Below, piece by piece: positions 1 to 7,230 of a DNA stretch of 64,000 bases (within the stretch, counting starts at the first letter, position 1; every line of letters begins with the position of its first letter). The notes beneath the pieces are model-generated. The model searched no databases. It was given only the letters and a program-made list of their open reading frames with translations, and was not told where the DNA came from. This DNA is from Ancylobacter defluvii (GTDB lineage Bacteria; Pseudomonadota; Alphaproteobacteria; Rhizobiales; Xanthobacteraceae), in the NCBI RefSeq assembly GCF_018390605.1, contig NZ_JAHBGD010000013.1, forward strand, positions 156,453 to 220,452, read 5' to 3'. A program made the position numbers and the translations under genes.

Positions 1-83
1 CGCCCTGACGCCACATTTGCCGGCACACTCGCCCTCGCCCCTGTCACGCGCCGATTCGCGCCTCTCGCTTCGCCTGTTGACCC

Positions 84-1061
84 ATGCCCCAGCTCCTCGT
101 CCGCACCGAACGTTTTCCGATTGCCGGGCGCTTCACCATCGCCCGCGGCTCCAAGACCGAGGCGGCGGTCGTCGTGGCCGAGGTGCGGGATGGCATGCAT
201 GTCGGGCGCGGTGAATGCGTGCCCTATCCGCGCTATGGCGAGAGCGTCGAGGCCACGGTCGCGACGCTGGAAGCCCTCGCCGACGCCGTTGCCGCCGGCC
301 TCGACCGCCTCGCTTTGCAGCAGCGGCTCCCGCCCGGCGCCGCCCGCAACGCCCTCGACTGCGCCCTGTGGGATCTCGAGGCCAAGCGCAGCGGCCGCCG
401 CGTCTTCGAACTCGCCGGCCTGCCGGAGCCGCAGCGCGTCGTCACCGCCTACACGATCAGCCTCGATACGCCGGAAGCCATGGCCGAGGCGGCCCGCGCC
501 GCCGCCCGGCCGCTGCTCAAGCTGAAGCTCGGCGCTCCCGGCGACGCCGAGCGGCTGGCCGCCATCCGCGCCGCCGTGCCCACGAGCGAGTTGATCGTCG
601 ATGCCAATGAGGGCTGGCGGGCCGAGGAGCTGGCGCTGCATTTCGACGCCTGCGCCCGCTCTGGTGTTACCCTGATCGAGCAGCCGCTGCCGGCCGGCGC
701 CGATGCGGCGCTCGCCGACCTCCCGCGTCCCGTGCCGGTCTGCGCCGATGAGAGCGTGCACGGCCGCGACAGCCTCGCCGGGCTGGTCGGCCGCTACGAC
801 GCCATCAACGTCAAGCTCGACAAGACCGGCGGGCTCACCGAGGCGCTGACATTGGCGCGCGAGGCCCGCGCCGCCGGGCTCGACATCATGGTGGGCTGCA
901 TGGTGGCGACCTCGCTCGCCATGGCGCCGGCGCTGCTGCTCGCCGGCCTCGCCCGCATCGTCGATCTCGACGGCCCGCTGCTGCTGGCGCGAGACCGCGA
1001 GCCGGCGCTGCGCTATGAGGGCAGCCTCGTCTTTCCGCCGGCACCGGAACTGTGGGGCTGA
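84..1061 (+). CDS. L-Ala-D/L-Glu (dipeptide) epimerase, enolase superfamily
   Basis: Enolase-superfamily protein of 325 aa, the normal length for the muconate-lactonizing/dipeptide-epimerase subgroup. The barrel shows the expected pattern: a KxK motif (KLKLG, around residue 146-150), metal ligands in VDAN (about 172), IEQP (about 198) and ADES (about 221), and a second catalytic Lys in INVKLDKTGG (about 244). Family knowledge suggests epimerization of L-Ala-D-Glu to L-Ala-L-Glu during reuse of murein peptides in the cytoplasm. The exact dipeptide specificity cannot be read from the sequence. The ATG at 84 gives the canonical capping-domain start. The neighbour is convergent, so no operon context supports the substrate. 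Another acid-sugar or muconate-type enolase activity is the main alternative. Confidence 0.85.
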   Translation: MPQLLVRTERFPIAGRFTIARGSKTEAAVVVAEVRDGMHVGRGECVPYPRYGESVEATVATLEALADAVAAGLDRLALQQRLPPGAARNALDCALWDLEAKRSGRRVFELAGLPEPQRVVTAYTISLDTPEAMAEAARAAARPLLKLKLGAPGDAERLAAIRAAVPTSELIVDANEGWRAEELALHFDACARSGVTLIEQPLPAGADAALADLPRPVPVCADESVHGRDSLAGLVGRYDAINVKLDKTGGLTEALTLAREARAAGLDIMVGCMVATSLAMAPALLLAGLARIVDLDGPLLLARDREPALRYEGSLVFPPAPELWG

Positions 1062-1077
1062 ACCGCCCGGCCGGACC

Positions 1078-2226
1078 TCATCCTGCGTCCTGCGACCGCA
1101 GGCGATGGGTGAGCAGCGCCAGCACCGCGCCAACCGCGCCCAGCCCGGCCGACAGAAAGAAGGTCGCGGCGCCGATACGGCTCCACAGCGGCCCGGCTGC
1201 CAGCGTGGTCAGCGCCACGCCGATCGTCACGCCCCAGGTCGCCATCGCCTGCAGGCTCGCCCCGCGACCGGCCGGGGCGTAGCGCGCCACCAGCTCCACC
1301 ATACCGAGATAGGTGCAGGCGAAGGTGCCGGCATGCAGCGTCTGCAGCAGCGGCAGCAGCGCCGCCGGCGGATCGAGGCCCATCGCGGCGAAGCGGACCA
1401 CCACGCAAAGCCCGCCCAGCGCGATCAGCCGCGCCGGCCCAAGCCGCGCGGTCAGCCGGGTGCCGAAATGGAACAGTGCCACCTCCGCCATCACCCCCAC
1501 CGCCCACAGTCCGCCGATGGCGCCGCCGCTCAGGCCCTGGGACTGCCAGTGCAGCGAGGAGAAGGCGTAGAGCACGCCGTGCGAGCCCTGCACCAGCGCC
1601 GCCGCGCCGAGACCGAGCAGCAGCACGGGCGGGATGCGCCCGCCGGCGGTCTCCCGTCGCGAGCCCGGCATCGCGGCTTCCTCCAGTGGCAGCGCCAGCA
1701 GCGCGCAGGCGAAGCATCCCGCCACGATCAGCCAGAGGATGCCGTCGCCGGGAAACGCCCCAAGCACCGCGCCACCCACGATGCTGCCGCCGATGAAGCT
1801 GATCGAACCCCAGAGCCGCGTGCGGCCATAGTCGAGGCCGATCGCCCGGCGTCGCGCCACCGTATAGGCGTCGAGCACCGGCAGCGTCGGCTGCCAGAAC
1901 ACCGAGGCGAGGCCTAGCGCCGCCAGCAACGTCCACGGCCCCGGCGCCGCCAGCACCGCGAGGAAGCACAGCGCCGAGGCGAGCGAATACAGGATCACCG
2001 TCAGCCGCGGCCGCCCGGTCCGGTCGGCGATGAGGCCTCCGAGCGGCTGGGTGCACAGCCGCGCCAGCAGCGGCACCGATAGCGCCACGGCGATGAAGGC
2101 GGCATCATATCCACGTCCCGCCAGCCATACCGGGAAGAACGGCAGATAGATGCCGATGCCGAAGAACAGCCCGACATAGACGCTGGCGATGATGTGGCGC
2201 TGGGCGATCACGGACGGTACGGGCAC
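1078..2226 (-). CDS. MFS transporter, MFS_1-like/PPP family, downstream of thiD
   Basis: Twelve-helix major facilitator protein of about 382 aa, resembling the HcaT-like '3-phenylpropionate/nucleoside' carriers. It starts with a helix around YVGLFFGIGIYLPFFPVWL and carries the loop motif GGLIADRTGRPR after helix 2. The reading frame is open up to 2334, overlapping the end of thiD, but the residues before VPSVIAQRH look non-coding. I place the start at a GTG near 2226, although no good Shine-Dalgarno is visible. It follows thiD on the same strand after at most about 90 bases and no terminator is visible, so it probably shares the TPP-riboswitch transcript. The substrate is unknown. The context makes a thiamine precursor or thiamine a reasonable inference. 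Confidence 0.75.
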   Translation of the reverse strand: MPVPSVIAQRHIIASVYVGLFFGIGIYLPFFPVWLAGRGYDAAFIAVALSVPLLARLCTQPLGGLIADRTGRPRLTVILYSLASALCFLAVLAAPGPWTLLAALGLASVFWQPTLPVLDAYTVARRRAIGLDYGRTRLWGSISFIGGSIVGGAVLGAFPGDGILWLIVAGCFACALLALPLEEAAMPGSRRETAGGRIPPVLLLGLGAAALVQGSHGVLYAFSSLHWQSQGLSGGAIGGLWAVGVMAEVALFHFGTRLTARLGPARLIALGGLCVVVRFAAMGLDPPAALLPLLQTLHAGTFACTYLGMVELVARYAPAGRGASLQAMATWGVTIGVALTTLAAGPLWSRIGAATFFLSAGLGAVGAVLALLTHRLRSQDAG

Positions 2227-2312
2227 AGGAACCGACTCGCGCGGGATGCGCGGCCGGCGCTGCGATAGCACCGCCCGCCGCCGCTGCGAATGCCTGGCTG
2301 TCGCGAAGGCCC

Positions 2313-3158
2313 TTAATTGCTGCTCTTGCCCCACCAGGCGTGGAAATGATGCACCGGCCCGTGGCCATGCCCGATTTCCAGCTGGTCGGCGGCGCCGATG
2401 GCGCGGGTGAGATAGGCCTTGGCCGCCTCCACCGCCGGGCGAAGCGCCAGACCCCGCGCCAGTCCGGCGGCGATGGCGGAGGAGAGCGTGCAGCCGGTGC
2501 CGTGGGTGTTGCGGGTGGCGAGCCGCGGCGCCGACAATTCGAGGAACCCGGCATCGTCGAGCAGCACGTCGACGCTGTCCGGCCCCTCGCCATGGCCGCC
2601 CTTGATCAGCACGGCGCGGGCGCCGAGTGCGCGCAGCTTCTCCGCCTGCCGGCGCGCATCGGCAAGGCCGGCCGCCGGCGCCTCGTCGAGCAACGCCGCC
2701 GCTTCCGGCAGATTGGGGGTGATCAGCAGCGCCCGCGGCAGCAATTGCCGGCGCAGGCTGTCAATGGCTTCGGGCACCAGCAGCCGGTCGCCGGAGGCTG
2801 CCACCATCACCGGGTCGAGCACCACGGTGTTGAGGCGGTGCCGGTCGAGCCCCTCAGCCACCGCCTCGATCACTTGGGGACGCGAGAGCATGCCGATCTT
2901 CACCGCATCGACCTTGAGGTCGGAGAACACCGCATCCATCTGCGCGGCGATGAAGCTTGGGGGCACGTCGTGAATGCCGGTCACGCCCAGCGTATTCTGC
3001 GCGGTCAGCGCGGTAATGACGCTGGCGCCATAGACGCCGAGCGCCGAAAAGGTCTTGAGGTCGGCCTGGATGCCGGCACCGCCGCCGGAATCCGAGCCGG
3101 CGATGGTTACCGCAATAGCGGTGCGTAGGGTGTCGGCGGTGGTCGTCTGCTCGCTCAT
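2313..3158 (-). CDS. thiD: Hydroxymethylpyrimidine/phosphomethylpyrimidine kinase
   Basis: Ribokinase-fold kinase of 281 aa that phosphorylates HMP and then HMP-P in thiamine pyrophosphate biosynthesis and salvage. Visible motifs are the N-terminal [18 protein letters not shown] substrate/nucleotide signature, VLDPVMVA in the middle, LITPNLPEA, and the C-terminal anion-hole/catalytic segment [18 protein letters not shown]. The start is the ATG at 3158, chosen over an upstream in-frame start at 3290 because an AGGAGG Shine-Dalgarno lies about 7 bases before it. The upstream frame also runs through the riboswitch. A TPP aptamer lies about 75 bases upstream, so expression should fall when thiamine pyrophosphate is plentiful. 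An MFS transporter follows on the same strand. Confidence 0.95.
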   Translation of the reverse strand: MSEQTTTADTLRTAIAVTIAGSDSGGGAGIQADLKTFSALGVYGASVITALTAQNTLGVTGIHDVPPSFIAAQMDAVFSDLKVDAVKIGMLSRPQVIEAVAEGLDRHRLNTVVLDPVMVAASGDRLLVPEAIDSLRRQLLPRALLITPNLPEAAALLDEAPAAGLADARRQAEKLRALGARAVLIKGGHGEGPDSVDVLLDDAGFLELSAPRLATRNTHGTGCTLSSAIAAGLARGLALRPAVEAAKAYLTRAIGAADQLEIGHGHGPVHHFHAWWGKSSN

Positions 3159-3231
3159 CGGCGCCTCCTGGCCGCCAAAGGCCGGGCGCGTCCGTGCGAG
3201 GCGCGAACGCCCCGTTGCGCGCGACCCGTTT

Positions 3232-3330
3232 CCTCCGCCGGCATGACCCGGATCAGGTTCGTGGGTTGGCACCGGAATTCCTCCCGGCATCGCCTCTCAG
3301 CCCCGCAGCTCGCCTGCGGGACACCCCAAC
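3232..3330 (-). promoter_or_regulatory. TPP riboswitch (THI element) upstream of thiD
   Basis: Read on the minus strand, the segment has the THI-box landmarks in order: GGGGTGTCCCG at the 5' side, GGGGCTGAGAGGCGATGCC (the pyrimidine-binding CUGAGA core), a variable P3 stem, and AACCTGATCCGGGTCATGCCGGCG (the pyrophosphate-binding side), with a purine-rich GGAGGAAA tail. These match the aptamer consensus closely. The distance to the thiD Shine-Dalgarno is about 60 bases. No strong U-tract terminator is visible between aptamer and gene, so translational control by sequestering the AGGAGG seems more likely than attenuation. That last point is inference. Confidence 0.93.
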
Positions 3331-3460
3331 GCGATCGTCGCCAATGAGTTAAGCGATGCCATCGTCCGGCGCAAGGCGGCGAGCGCTTCCGCGGGGGTTG
3401 CGCCGGCCGTGCCCTTCTGGTCCTGTGGCGCGATACGTTCAGGCTACCGGAATCCCCGCC

Positions 3461-3697
3461 ATGGTCCCCTTCTTCATGCAGATCAAATGCCATCTCGGCC
3501 GCTCCTACGAGGTGGCCAACGCCCTTGCCGATGCCGAGATCGCGTCGGAGATCTATTCCACGGCCGGGGATTTCGACCTTCTGGTGAAGTTCTATGTGCC
3601 GTCGGAAACTGATATCGGCCATTTCGTGAACCAGAAGGTGCAGACCGTTCCCGGCATCCAGGACACCCGCACCATCATCACCTTCAAGGCGTTCTGA
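3461..3697 (+). CDS. Stand-alone Lrp/AsnC ligand-binding (RAM) domain protein
   Basis: Protein of 78 aa consisting only of the alpha-beta RAM/Lrp-AsnC effector domain (MVPFFMQIKCHLG, then YEVANALADAEIASEIYSTAG, FDLLVKFYV, and TVPGIQDTRTIITF). The DNA-binding helix-turn-helix of full-length Lrp proteins is missing. The frame is open further upstream from 3356, but the ATG at 3461 is the family start and the residues before it look non-coding. Short family members are common in alphaproteobacteria and are thought to bind amino acids or to form mixed oligomers with Lrp regulators. Its target is unknown. It is divergent from the thiD leader and is followed by the 36-bp repeat array. Confidence 0.85.
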   Translation: MVPFFMQIKCHLGRSYEVANALADAEIASEIYSTAGDFDLLVKFYVPSETDIGHFVNQKVQTVPGIQDTRTIITFKAF

Positions 3698-3730
3698 CCG
3701 TCGTCGACGGTCGAAAGACGACATTCGGAC

Positions 3731-3930
3731 GCCGGGCCGCCGGGCGGTCCGCGAGTAAGCTAGGTTGCCGGGCCGCCGGGCGGTCCGCGAGTAAGCTAGG
3801 TTGCCGGACCGCCGGGCGGTCCGCGAATAAGCTAGGTTGCCGGACCGCCGGGCGGTCCGCGAATAAGCTAGGTTGCCGGACCGCCGGGCGGTCCGCGAAT
3901 AAGCTAGGTTGCCGGACCGCCGGGCGGTCC
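3731..3930. repeat. 36-bp palindromic tandem repeat, 5 full copies plus a partial
   Basis: Five complete 36-bp units start at 3731, 3767, 3803, 3839 and 3875, followed by a 20-bp partial copy at 3911. Copies differ at single positions (GGGCCGCC or GGACCGCC in the arm, GAGTAAGC or GAATAAGC in the spacer), with the two left-hand copies forming one subtype. Each copy holds a near-perfect palindrome, GGACCGCC-G-GGCGGTCC, followed by a more AT-rich spacer with GCTAGG. The array fills the gap between two convergent genes. Its last spacer provides the stop codon (TAG at 3904-3906) of the DMT transporter gene. Because 36 is a multiple of three, two minus-strand frames stay open through it, giving 12-aa periodic peptides. 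I consider these artefacts. Confidence 0.95.
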
Positions 3931-4836
3931 GGCTGCGGCATCCTGCTCCCGCTTCACCCCGAGCTGGCGCTCGCGCAGGATCACGAACAGCCCGGCGCCG
4001 ATGACGATCAGCGCGCCGGCCACGACCAGCAGCGGCGGGATTTCGCCGAACAGCACGAAGCCGAGCAGCAGCGACCACACCATCGCCGAATAGTTGAACG
4101 GCGCCACCACCGAGGCCGGCGCGAAGCGATAGCTCTCGGTGAGCAGGATCTGCCCCACGCCGCCGAACAGGCCGATGGCGATCAGCAGCGCCGCATCGCC
4201 CCAGTTCGGCAGCACCCAGCCCCAGGCGGCGGTGGCGAGGCCGGCGACCGCCGCCAGCGACTGGAAATAGAACACGATCGCCGCCGTGCTCTCGGTGGCG
4301 GTCAGCCGCCGCACCTGCACCATGGCGCCGGCGGTGCAGAAGGCGCCGATCAGCGCGCAGGTGGCGCCGATGGCGCTTTCGCGCGTCTCGAAGCCGCCGC
4401 CTATATGCGGCCACAGCATCACCACCACCCCGGCAAGCCCCACCGCCACCGCCGCCCAGCGATAGAACTGCACCCGCTCGCCCAGCATCACCGCTGCCAG
4501 CGCCACGGTGATGAGCGGCGCGGTGAAGCCGATCGCGGTGGCGTCGGCGAGCGGGAGAAAGGCCAGCGCCGTAAAGGAGAGGCTCATCGCCAGCACGCCG
4601 ATGAGGCCGCGCAGCACATGCCCGAGCGGATGGGCGGTACGCACCGCCGCGCCGATCTCATTGCGCAGCGCCAGCAGCGCCAGCAGCGGGAACAGCGCGA
4701 AGAAGGAACGCGCAAACACCACCTCGCCGGTCGGAATCCGTTCCGAGACGATGCGGACCATGGCGGCCATGATGGTGAAGACGAAGGTCGCGCCGATCTG
4801 CAGCGCGATCCCCTTGAGCGCGTTCATGCGCGCCAT
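3904..4836 (-). CDS. EamA/DMT-family transporter
   Basis: Drug/metabolite transporter of 310 aa with ten predicted helices in two EamA repeats (roughly residues 8-140 and 155-290). Typical features are VFARSFFALFPLL near the start, ATAIGFTAPLITVALAAVMLGE at the end of the first repeat, and the matching FNYSAMVWSLLLGFVLFGEIPP in the second. Members export amino acids, metabolites or toxic compounds across the inner membrane; the substrate is unknown. The last residues (AAAGPPGGPAT) are encoded by the partial copy of the 36-bp repeat, and the stop codon comes from the adjacent full copy, so the natural C-terminus may have been altered by repeat invasion. A 12-bp hairpin lies just before the start and covers a possible Shine-Dalgarno. 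Confidence 0.88.
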   Translation of the reverse strand: MARMNALKGIALQIGATFVFTIMAAMVRIVSERIPTGEVVFARSFFALFPLLALLALRNEIGAAVRTAHPLGHVLRGLIGVLAMSLSFTALAFLPLADATAIGFTAPLITVALAAVMLGERVQFYRWAAVAVGLAGVVVMLWPHIGGGFETRESAIGATCALIGAFCTAGAMVQVRRLTATESTAAIVFYFQSLAAVAGLATAAWGWVLPNWGDAALLIAIGLFGGVGQILLTESYRFAPASVVAPFNYSAMVWSLLLGFVLFGEIPPLLVVAGALIVIGAGLFVILRERQLGVKREQDAAAGPPGGPAT

Positions 4837-4846
4837 GGAGCATGAG

Positions 4847-4884
4847 TCCCGCCCTGCGACAAGATGATCTTCCGCAGGGCGGGA
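4847..4884. promoter_or_regulatory. Perfect 12-bp inverted repeat before the DMT gene
   Basis: TCCCGCCCTGCG (4847-4858) and CGCAGGGCGGGA (4873-4884) are exact reverse complements separated by 14 bases. The element lies between the stop of the cytochrome b561 gene (4890) and the start of the DMT gene (4836), both on the minus strand. No T-run follows in either direction. It may be a processing or weak termination hairpin. The G-rich arm is also the only Shine-Dalgarno-like stretch before the DMT ATG, so it could occlude translation. Function is inferred only. Confidence 0.7.
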
Positions 4885-4889
4885 ATGCG

Positions 4890-5639
4890 TCAGGGCAAGG
4901 GATTTCCACCCGCCAGTGCAATACCGCCGAACACGATCGCCGCCGATGCCACAAGGCAGGCCAGCGCCGCCGCGATCGACCCCGGCGTCGCCGCCGCGCG
5001 ATCGGCATAGGCGCTCGCCGGCTTGTGGCCGGTGATCATCGCCTTGACGAGGTTATCGCCGCCGAACAGCGAATAGGCGATGTTGGCCGCCACATGCAGG
5101 CCGATCAGCCCCAGCAGGATCGGATAGATGCGCTGGTGCAGCATGGAGCCGAGCGAGATCGCCTCGCCGCTCGCCGCCGTCACCATCGGCCCGTCCACCA
5201 TGATGTCGTCGGTGGTGTAGAGCCCCGCGACCGCCTGCGCCCCCACCGCCGCGAGCAGGGCGATGGTCATCCAGCCGCCCAGCGGGTTGTGGCCGAGATA
5301 GGCCACCTTTCTGCCGGTCACCAGCCCGCGCAGATAGGCGAAGGCCGAGGCCGGCCCGCGCAGGAAGCCGAGGAAGCGCGCCGTGCTGCCGCCGACAACG
5401 CCCCATAGCAGCCGGAACACCAGCACGGTGAGAATGGCGAGGCCGTTCCACATGTGCCAGACCAGCCCGACATCGCCGTAATATTTGCTGGCGAAGGCGA
5501 GCCCGACCAGCGCCGCCAGCGTCCATTTCGCCAGCCGCGTCGGCAGGTCCCAGGCCAGCACCGTCGCGGGGCCGGCCGGCGCGCTCCGCGACCTGCCGGA
5601 CCGGGACGCCTCGGCCGGATACATCTCGGTTCGGGACAT
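4890..5639 (-). CDS. Cytochrome b561-type membrane protein
   Basis: Protein of 249 aa with four core membrane helices typical of the bacterial b561/Ni-hydrogenase-type cytochrome b family, plus a C-terminal extra helix (IAAALACLVASAAIVFGGIALA). Candidate heme-ligating histidines are visible in helix 2 (LVWHMWNGLAILTVLVFRLLWG) and helix 4 (LHQRIYPILLGLIGLHVAANI). The linker FLGFLRGP...YLGHNPLGGWM is family-typical. The start is the ATG at 5639, one base after the stop of the upstream cytochrome c' gene; the open frame extends to 5873 only as an overlap. The tight coupling implies that it passes electrons between the quinone pool and the periplasmic cytochrome c'. The physiological acceptor is unknown. 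Confidence 0.88.
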   Translation of the reverse strand: MSRTEMYPAEASRSGRSRSAPAGPATVLAWDLPTRLAKWTLAALVGLAFASKYYGDVGLVWHMWNGLAILTVLVFRLLWGVVGGSTARFLGFLRGPASAFAYLRGLVTGRKVAYLGHNPLGGWMTIALLAAVGAQAVAGLYTTDDIMVDGPMVTAASGEAISLGSMLHQRIYPILLGLIGLHVAANIAYSLFGGDNLVKAMITGHKPASAYADRAAATPGSIAAALACLVASAAIVFGGIALAGGNPLP

Positions 5640-5640
5640 C

Positions 5641-6081
5641 TCAGCTCTTGGCGCGGAACGTCTGGTGGCAGGTGCCGCAGGTGCGCACCACGTCGGGGAA
5701 GTTCGCCTTGAAGCTCGCCTCGTCGGTGATCGCCGCCCGGGCGGCGGTGGCATCGGCGCCGAACTTGACGAACAGCGCGTTGAACTCGGCATTCTGCGTC
5801 CACACCGCCGGCAGCGCCTCGGTCTTGCCGCCATCCGATCCGGCGGGGAACAGGGCGGGCATGGTCGCCGCATGTTTCGCGTAAATGTCGAGCGCCGCCT
5901 GCACCGCGGTGAGGTCGAAAGGCTGGCTCCCCTTCAGCATGGCGCCGACCGGACGCGTCGCCTGGCCCCACTCCTTCATCAGCTTCTCGCGCTCGGCAAT
6001 CGGATCCTGGGCGAGGACGGAAGTGGCGGCGACGGCGGAAATCACGGCGGCGACGGCAAAGGCCGCCTTACGGCTCATCAT
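5641..6081 (-). CDS. Cytochrome c' (class II c-type cytochrome), periplasmic
   Basis: Protein of 146 aa with a Sec signal peptide (AAFAVAAVISAVAATSVLAQ, cleavage near ALAQ-D) and a mature four-helix bundle. The heme-binding CGTCH motif lies ten residues from the C-terminus, as in cytochrome c' and c556, followed by QTFRAK. The N-terminal mature segment REKLMKEWGQATRPVGAML is family-like. I chose the ATG at 6081 (a second ATG at 6078 directly follows) because AGGGAG sits eight bases before it; the frame runs open to 6201. It precedes the cytochrome b561 gene by one base. Family members bind NO or carry electrons. Which of these applies here cannot be seen. Confidence 0.9.
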   Translation of the reverse strand: MMSRKAAFAVAAVISAVAATSVLAQDPIAEREKLMKEWGQATRPVGAMLKGSQPFDLTAVQAALDIYAKHAATMPALFPAGSDGGKTEALPAVWTQNAEFNALFVKFGADATAARAAITDEASFKANFPDVVRTCGTCHQTFRAKS

Positions 6082-6283
6082 GAATGCGCTCCCTGCAACA
6101 CCGGGCGAAATGGGTATCCCGGCGCGCAGCAGATTAGTGCCGCTCCAATCTGCTGCAACGCAATACAAGGCGCATCGCGCGCTCGTGATCGCCTTTTCCA
6201 CCCGCGGTGTGGCGGCGTAGCACGCGACGGCGAAACAGGTTTTTCGCCGGTCGTGATTTCCCTAATATTTTCCGCCGCCGCCG

Positions 6284-6296
6284 TGACGTAGCGTCA
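6284..6296. promoter_or_regulatory. Inverted repeat TGACG-TAG-CGTCA upstream of usp
   Basis: A 13-base perfect inverted repeat with 5-bp arms lies 42 bases before the universal stress protein ATG and about 200 bases from the divergent cytochrome c' gene. It could be an operator. No known regulator consensus is matched with confidence. Confidence 0.35.
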
Positions 6297-6337
6297 GAAT
6301 ACTGCGTGGGAAACGCCGACCGAAAGAAAGTAAAACC

Positions 6338-7150
6338 ATGTCCATCCGCACCGTCCTCCTCCATGCCGCCCCCGATAGCGGCTTCGACGACCGGCTCGCC
6401 TGCGCCCTGGCGCTGGCCAAGCAGGCCGGCGCCCGGCTGCTCGCGCTCTACACCCTCTATCCGGCCGGCGTGCCGCGGGTCGGCCGCGCCTTGTCCATCT
6501 ATGTGAACGAGCTGAAGCGCGAGGCGCGCGAGAAGGAAGCGGCGATCCGCGCCCGCTTCGATGCCGCCGTCGCCGCCGCTGGCGTCGTCGCCGAATGGAG
6601 CGTGGTCGACGGCGAGGTGACCACCGAACTGCGCGAGGCCGCCGATTTCGCCGATATCACCGTGGTCAGCGAGACCGTCTCCGGCACCAGCGACGACGAG
6701 CTCGCGGCCATCCTGCCGGAGCATCTCGCCCTCACCTCCACCGCGCCGGTGGTGGTGGTGCCGACCGGCAAGAAGGTGCCGGCCCGCATCGGCCGCGTGG
6801 TGGTGGCGTGGAAGCCCTCGCGCGAGGCCGGCCACGCCGTCCGCCTCGCCTTGCCGTTGCTCGCCGCCGCCGATCAGGTGCTGGTGCTCACCGTCGGCGA
6901 GAACGGTGCCGCAGCGTCGCAGAGCGGCGCGCGCCTTGTCGATTTCCTCAAGACCCATGGCGTCAATGCCGAGCACAAGCATGCCGAGGGCGACGCCACC
7001 AAGGTAATCACCGCGGAGGCCGCCGCCTATCAGGCCGACCTGCTGGTGATGGGCGCCTATAGCCGGCCCCGCCTCACCGAGCTGGTGCTGGGCGGGGTCA
7101 CCGCCTCGCTGATCGCCGATCCGCCGCTGCCGCTGCTCTGCGCGCATTGA
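6338..7150 (+). CDS. Tandem-domain universal stress protein (UspA family)
   Basis: Protein of 270 aa with an N-terminal Usp-like half (residues about 1-145, degenerate nucleotide-binding loop) and a C-terminal Usp domain. The C-terminal domain carries the ATP-binding signature MGAYSRPRLTELVLGGVT, followed by a hydrophobic end. The double-domain form of about 270-280 aa is common in Hyphomicrobiales. Likely roles are stress survival or sensing of ATP; the partner is unknown. The ATG at 6338 is preceded by a purine-rich stretch (CCGAAAGAAAG). An inverted repeat lies in the promoter region, and a strong hairpin follows the stop. Confidence 0.9.
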   Translation: MSIRTVLLHAAPDSGFDDRLACALALAKQAGARLLALYTLYPAGVPRVGRALSIYVNELKREAREKEAAIRARFDAAVAAAGVVAEWSVVDGEVTTELREAADFADITVVSETVSGTSDDELAAILPEHLALTSTAPVVVVPTGKKVPARIGRVVVAWKPSREAGHAVRLALPLLAAADQVLVLTVGENGAAASQSGARLVDFLKTHGVNAEHKHAEGDATKVITAEAAAYQADLLVMGAYSRPRLTELVLGGVTASLIADPPLPLLCAH

Positions 7151-7198
7151 GGGAGAGCCGGGCGGCGCGCGAGGCGCCGTCGGTCATGCACGCAGCCG

Positions 7199-7230
7199 CC
7201 GGGCGGCCTTCGCCGCCCGGTGGGCTTTCT
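7199..7230 (+). terminator. Intrinsic terminator after usp
   Basis: CCGGGCGGC (7199-7207), loop CTTC, GCCGCCCGG (7212-7220), then TGGGCTTTCT. A perfect 9-bp GC stem with a tetraloop and a short T-rich tail lies in the gap between two convergent genes (stops at 7150 and 7230). Confidence 0.75.

Noticed and set aside
1..83. Possible end of an upstream gene before the epimerase.
   Set aside because: None of the three plus-strand frames gives a recognisable C-terminus; too short to decide.
3731..3930. Possible CRISPR array, given 36-bp period.
   Set aside because: Units are contiguous with no unique spacers, and no cas genes are present.
3155..4414. Minus-strand open frame that reads the 36-bp array as repeated 12-residue peptides.
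   Set aside because: The frame is open only because the unit length is a multiple of three; flanking parts are antisense or out of frame to known genes.
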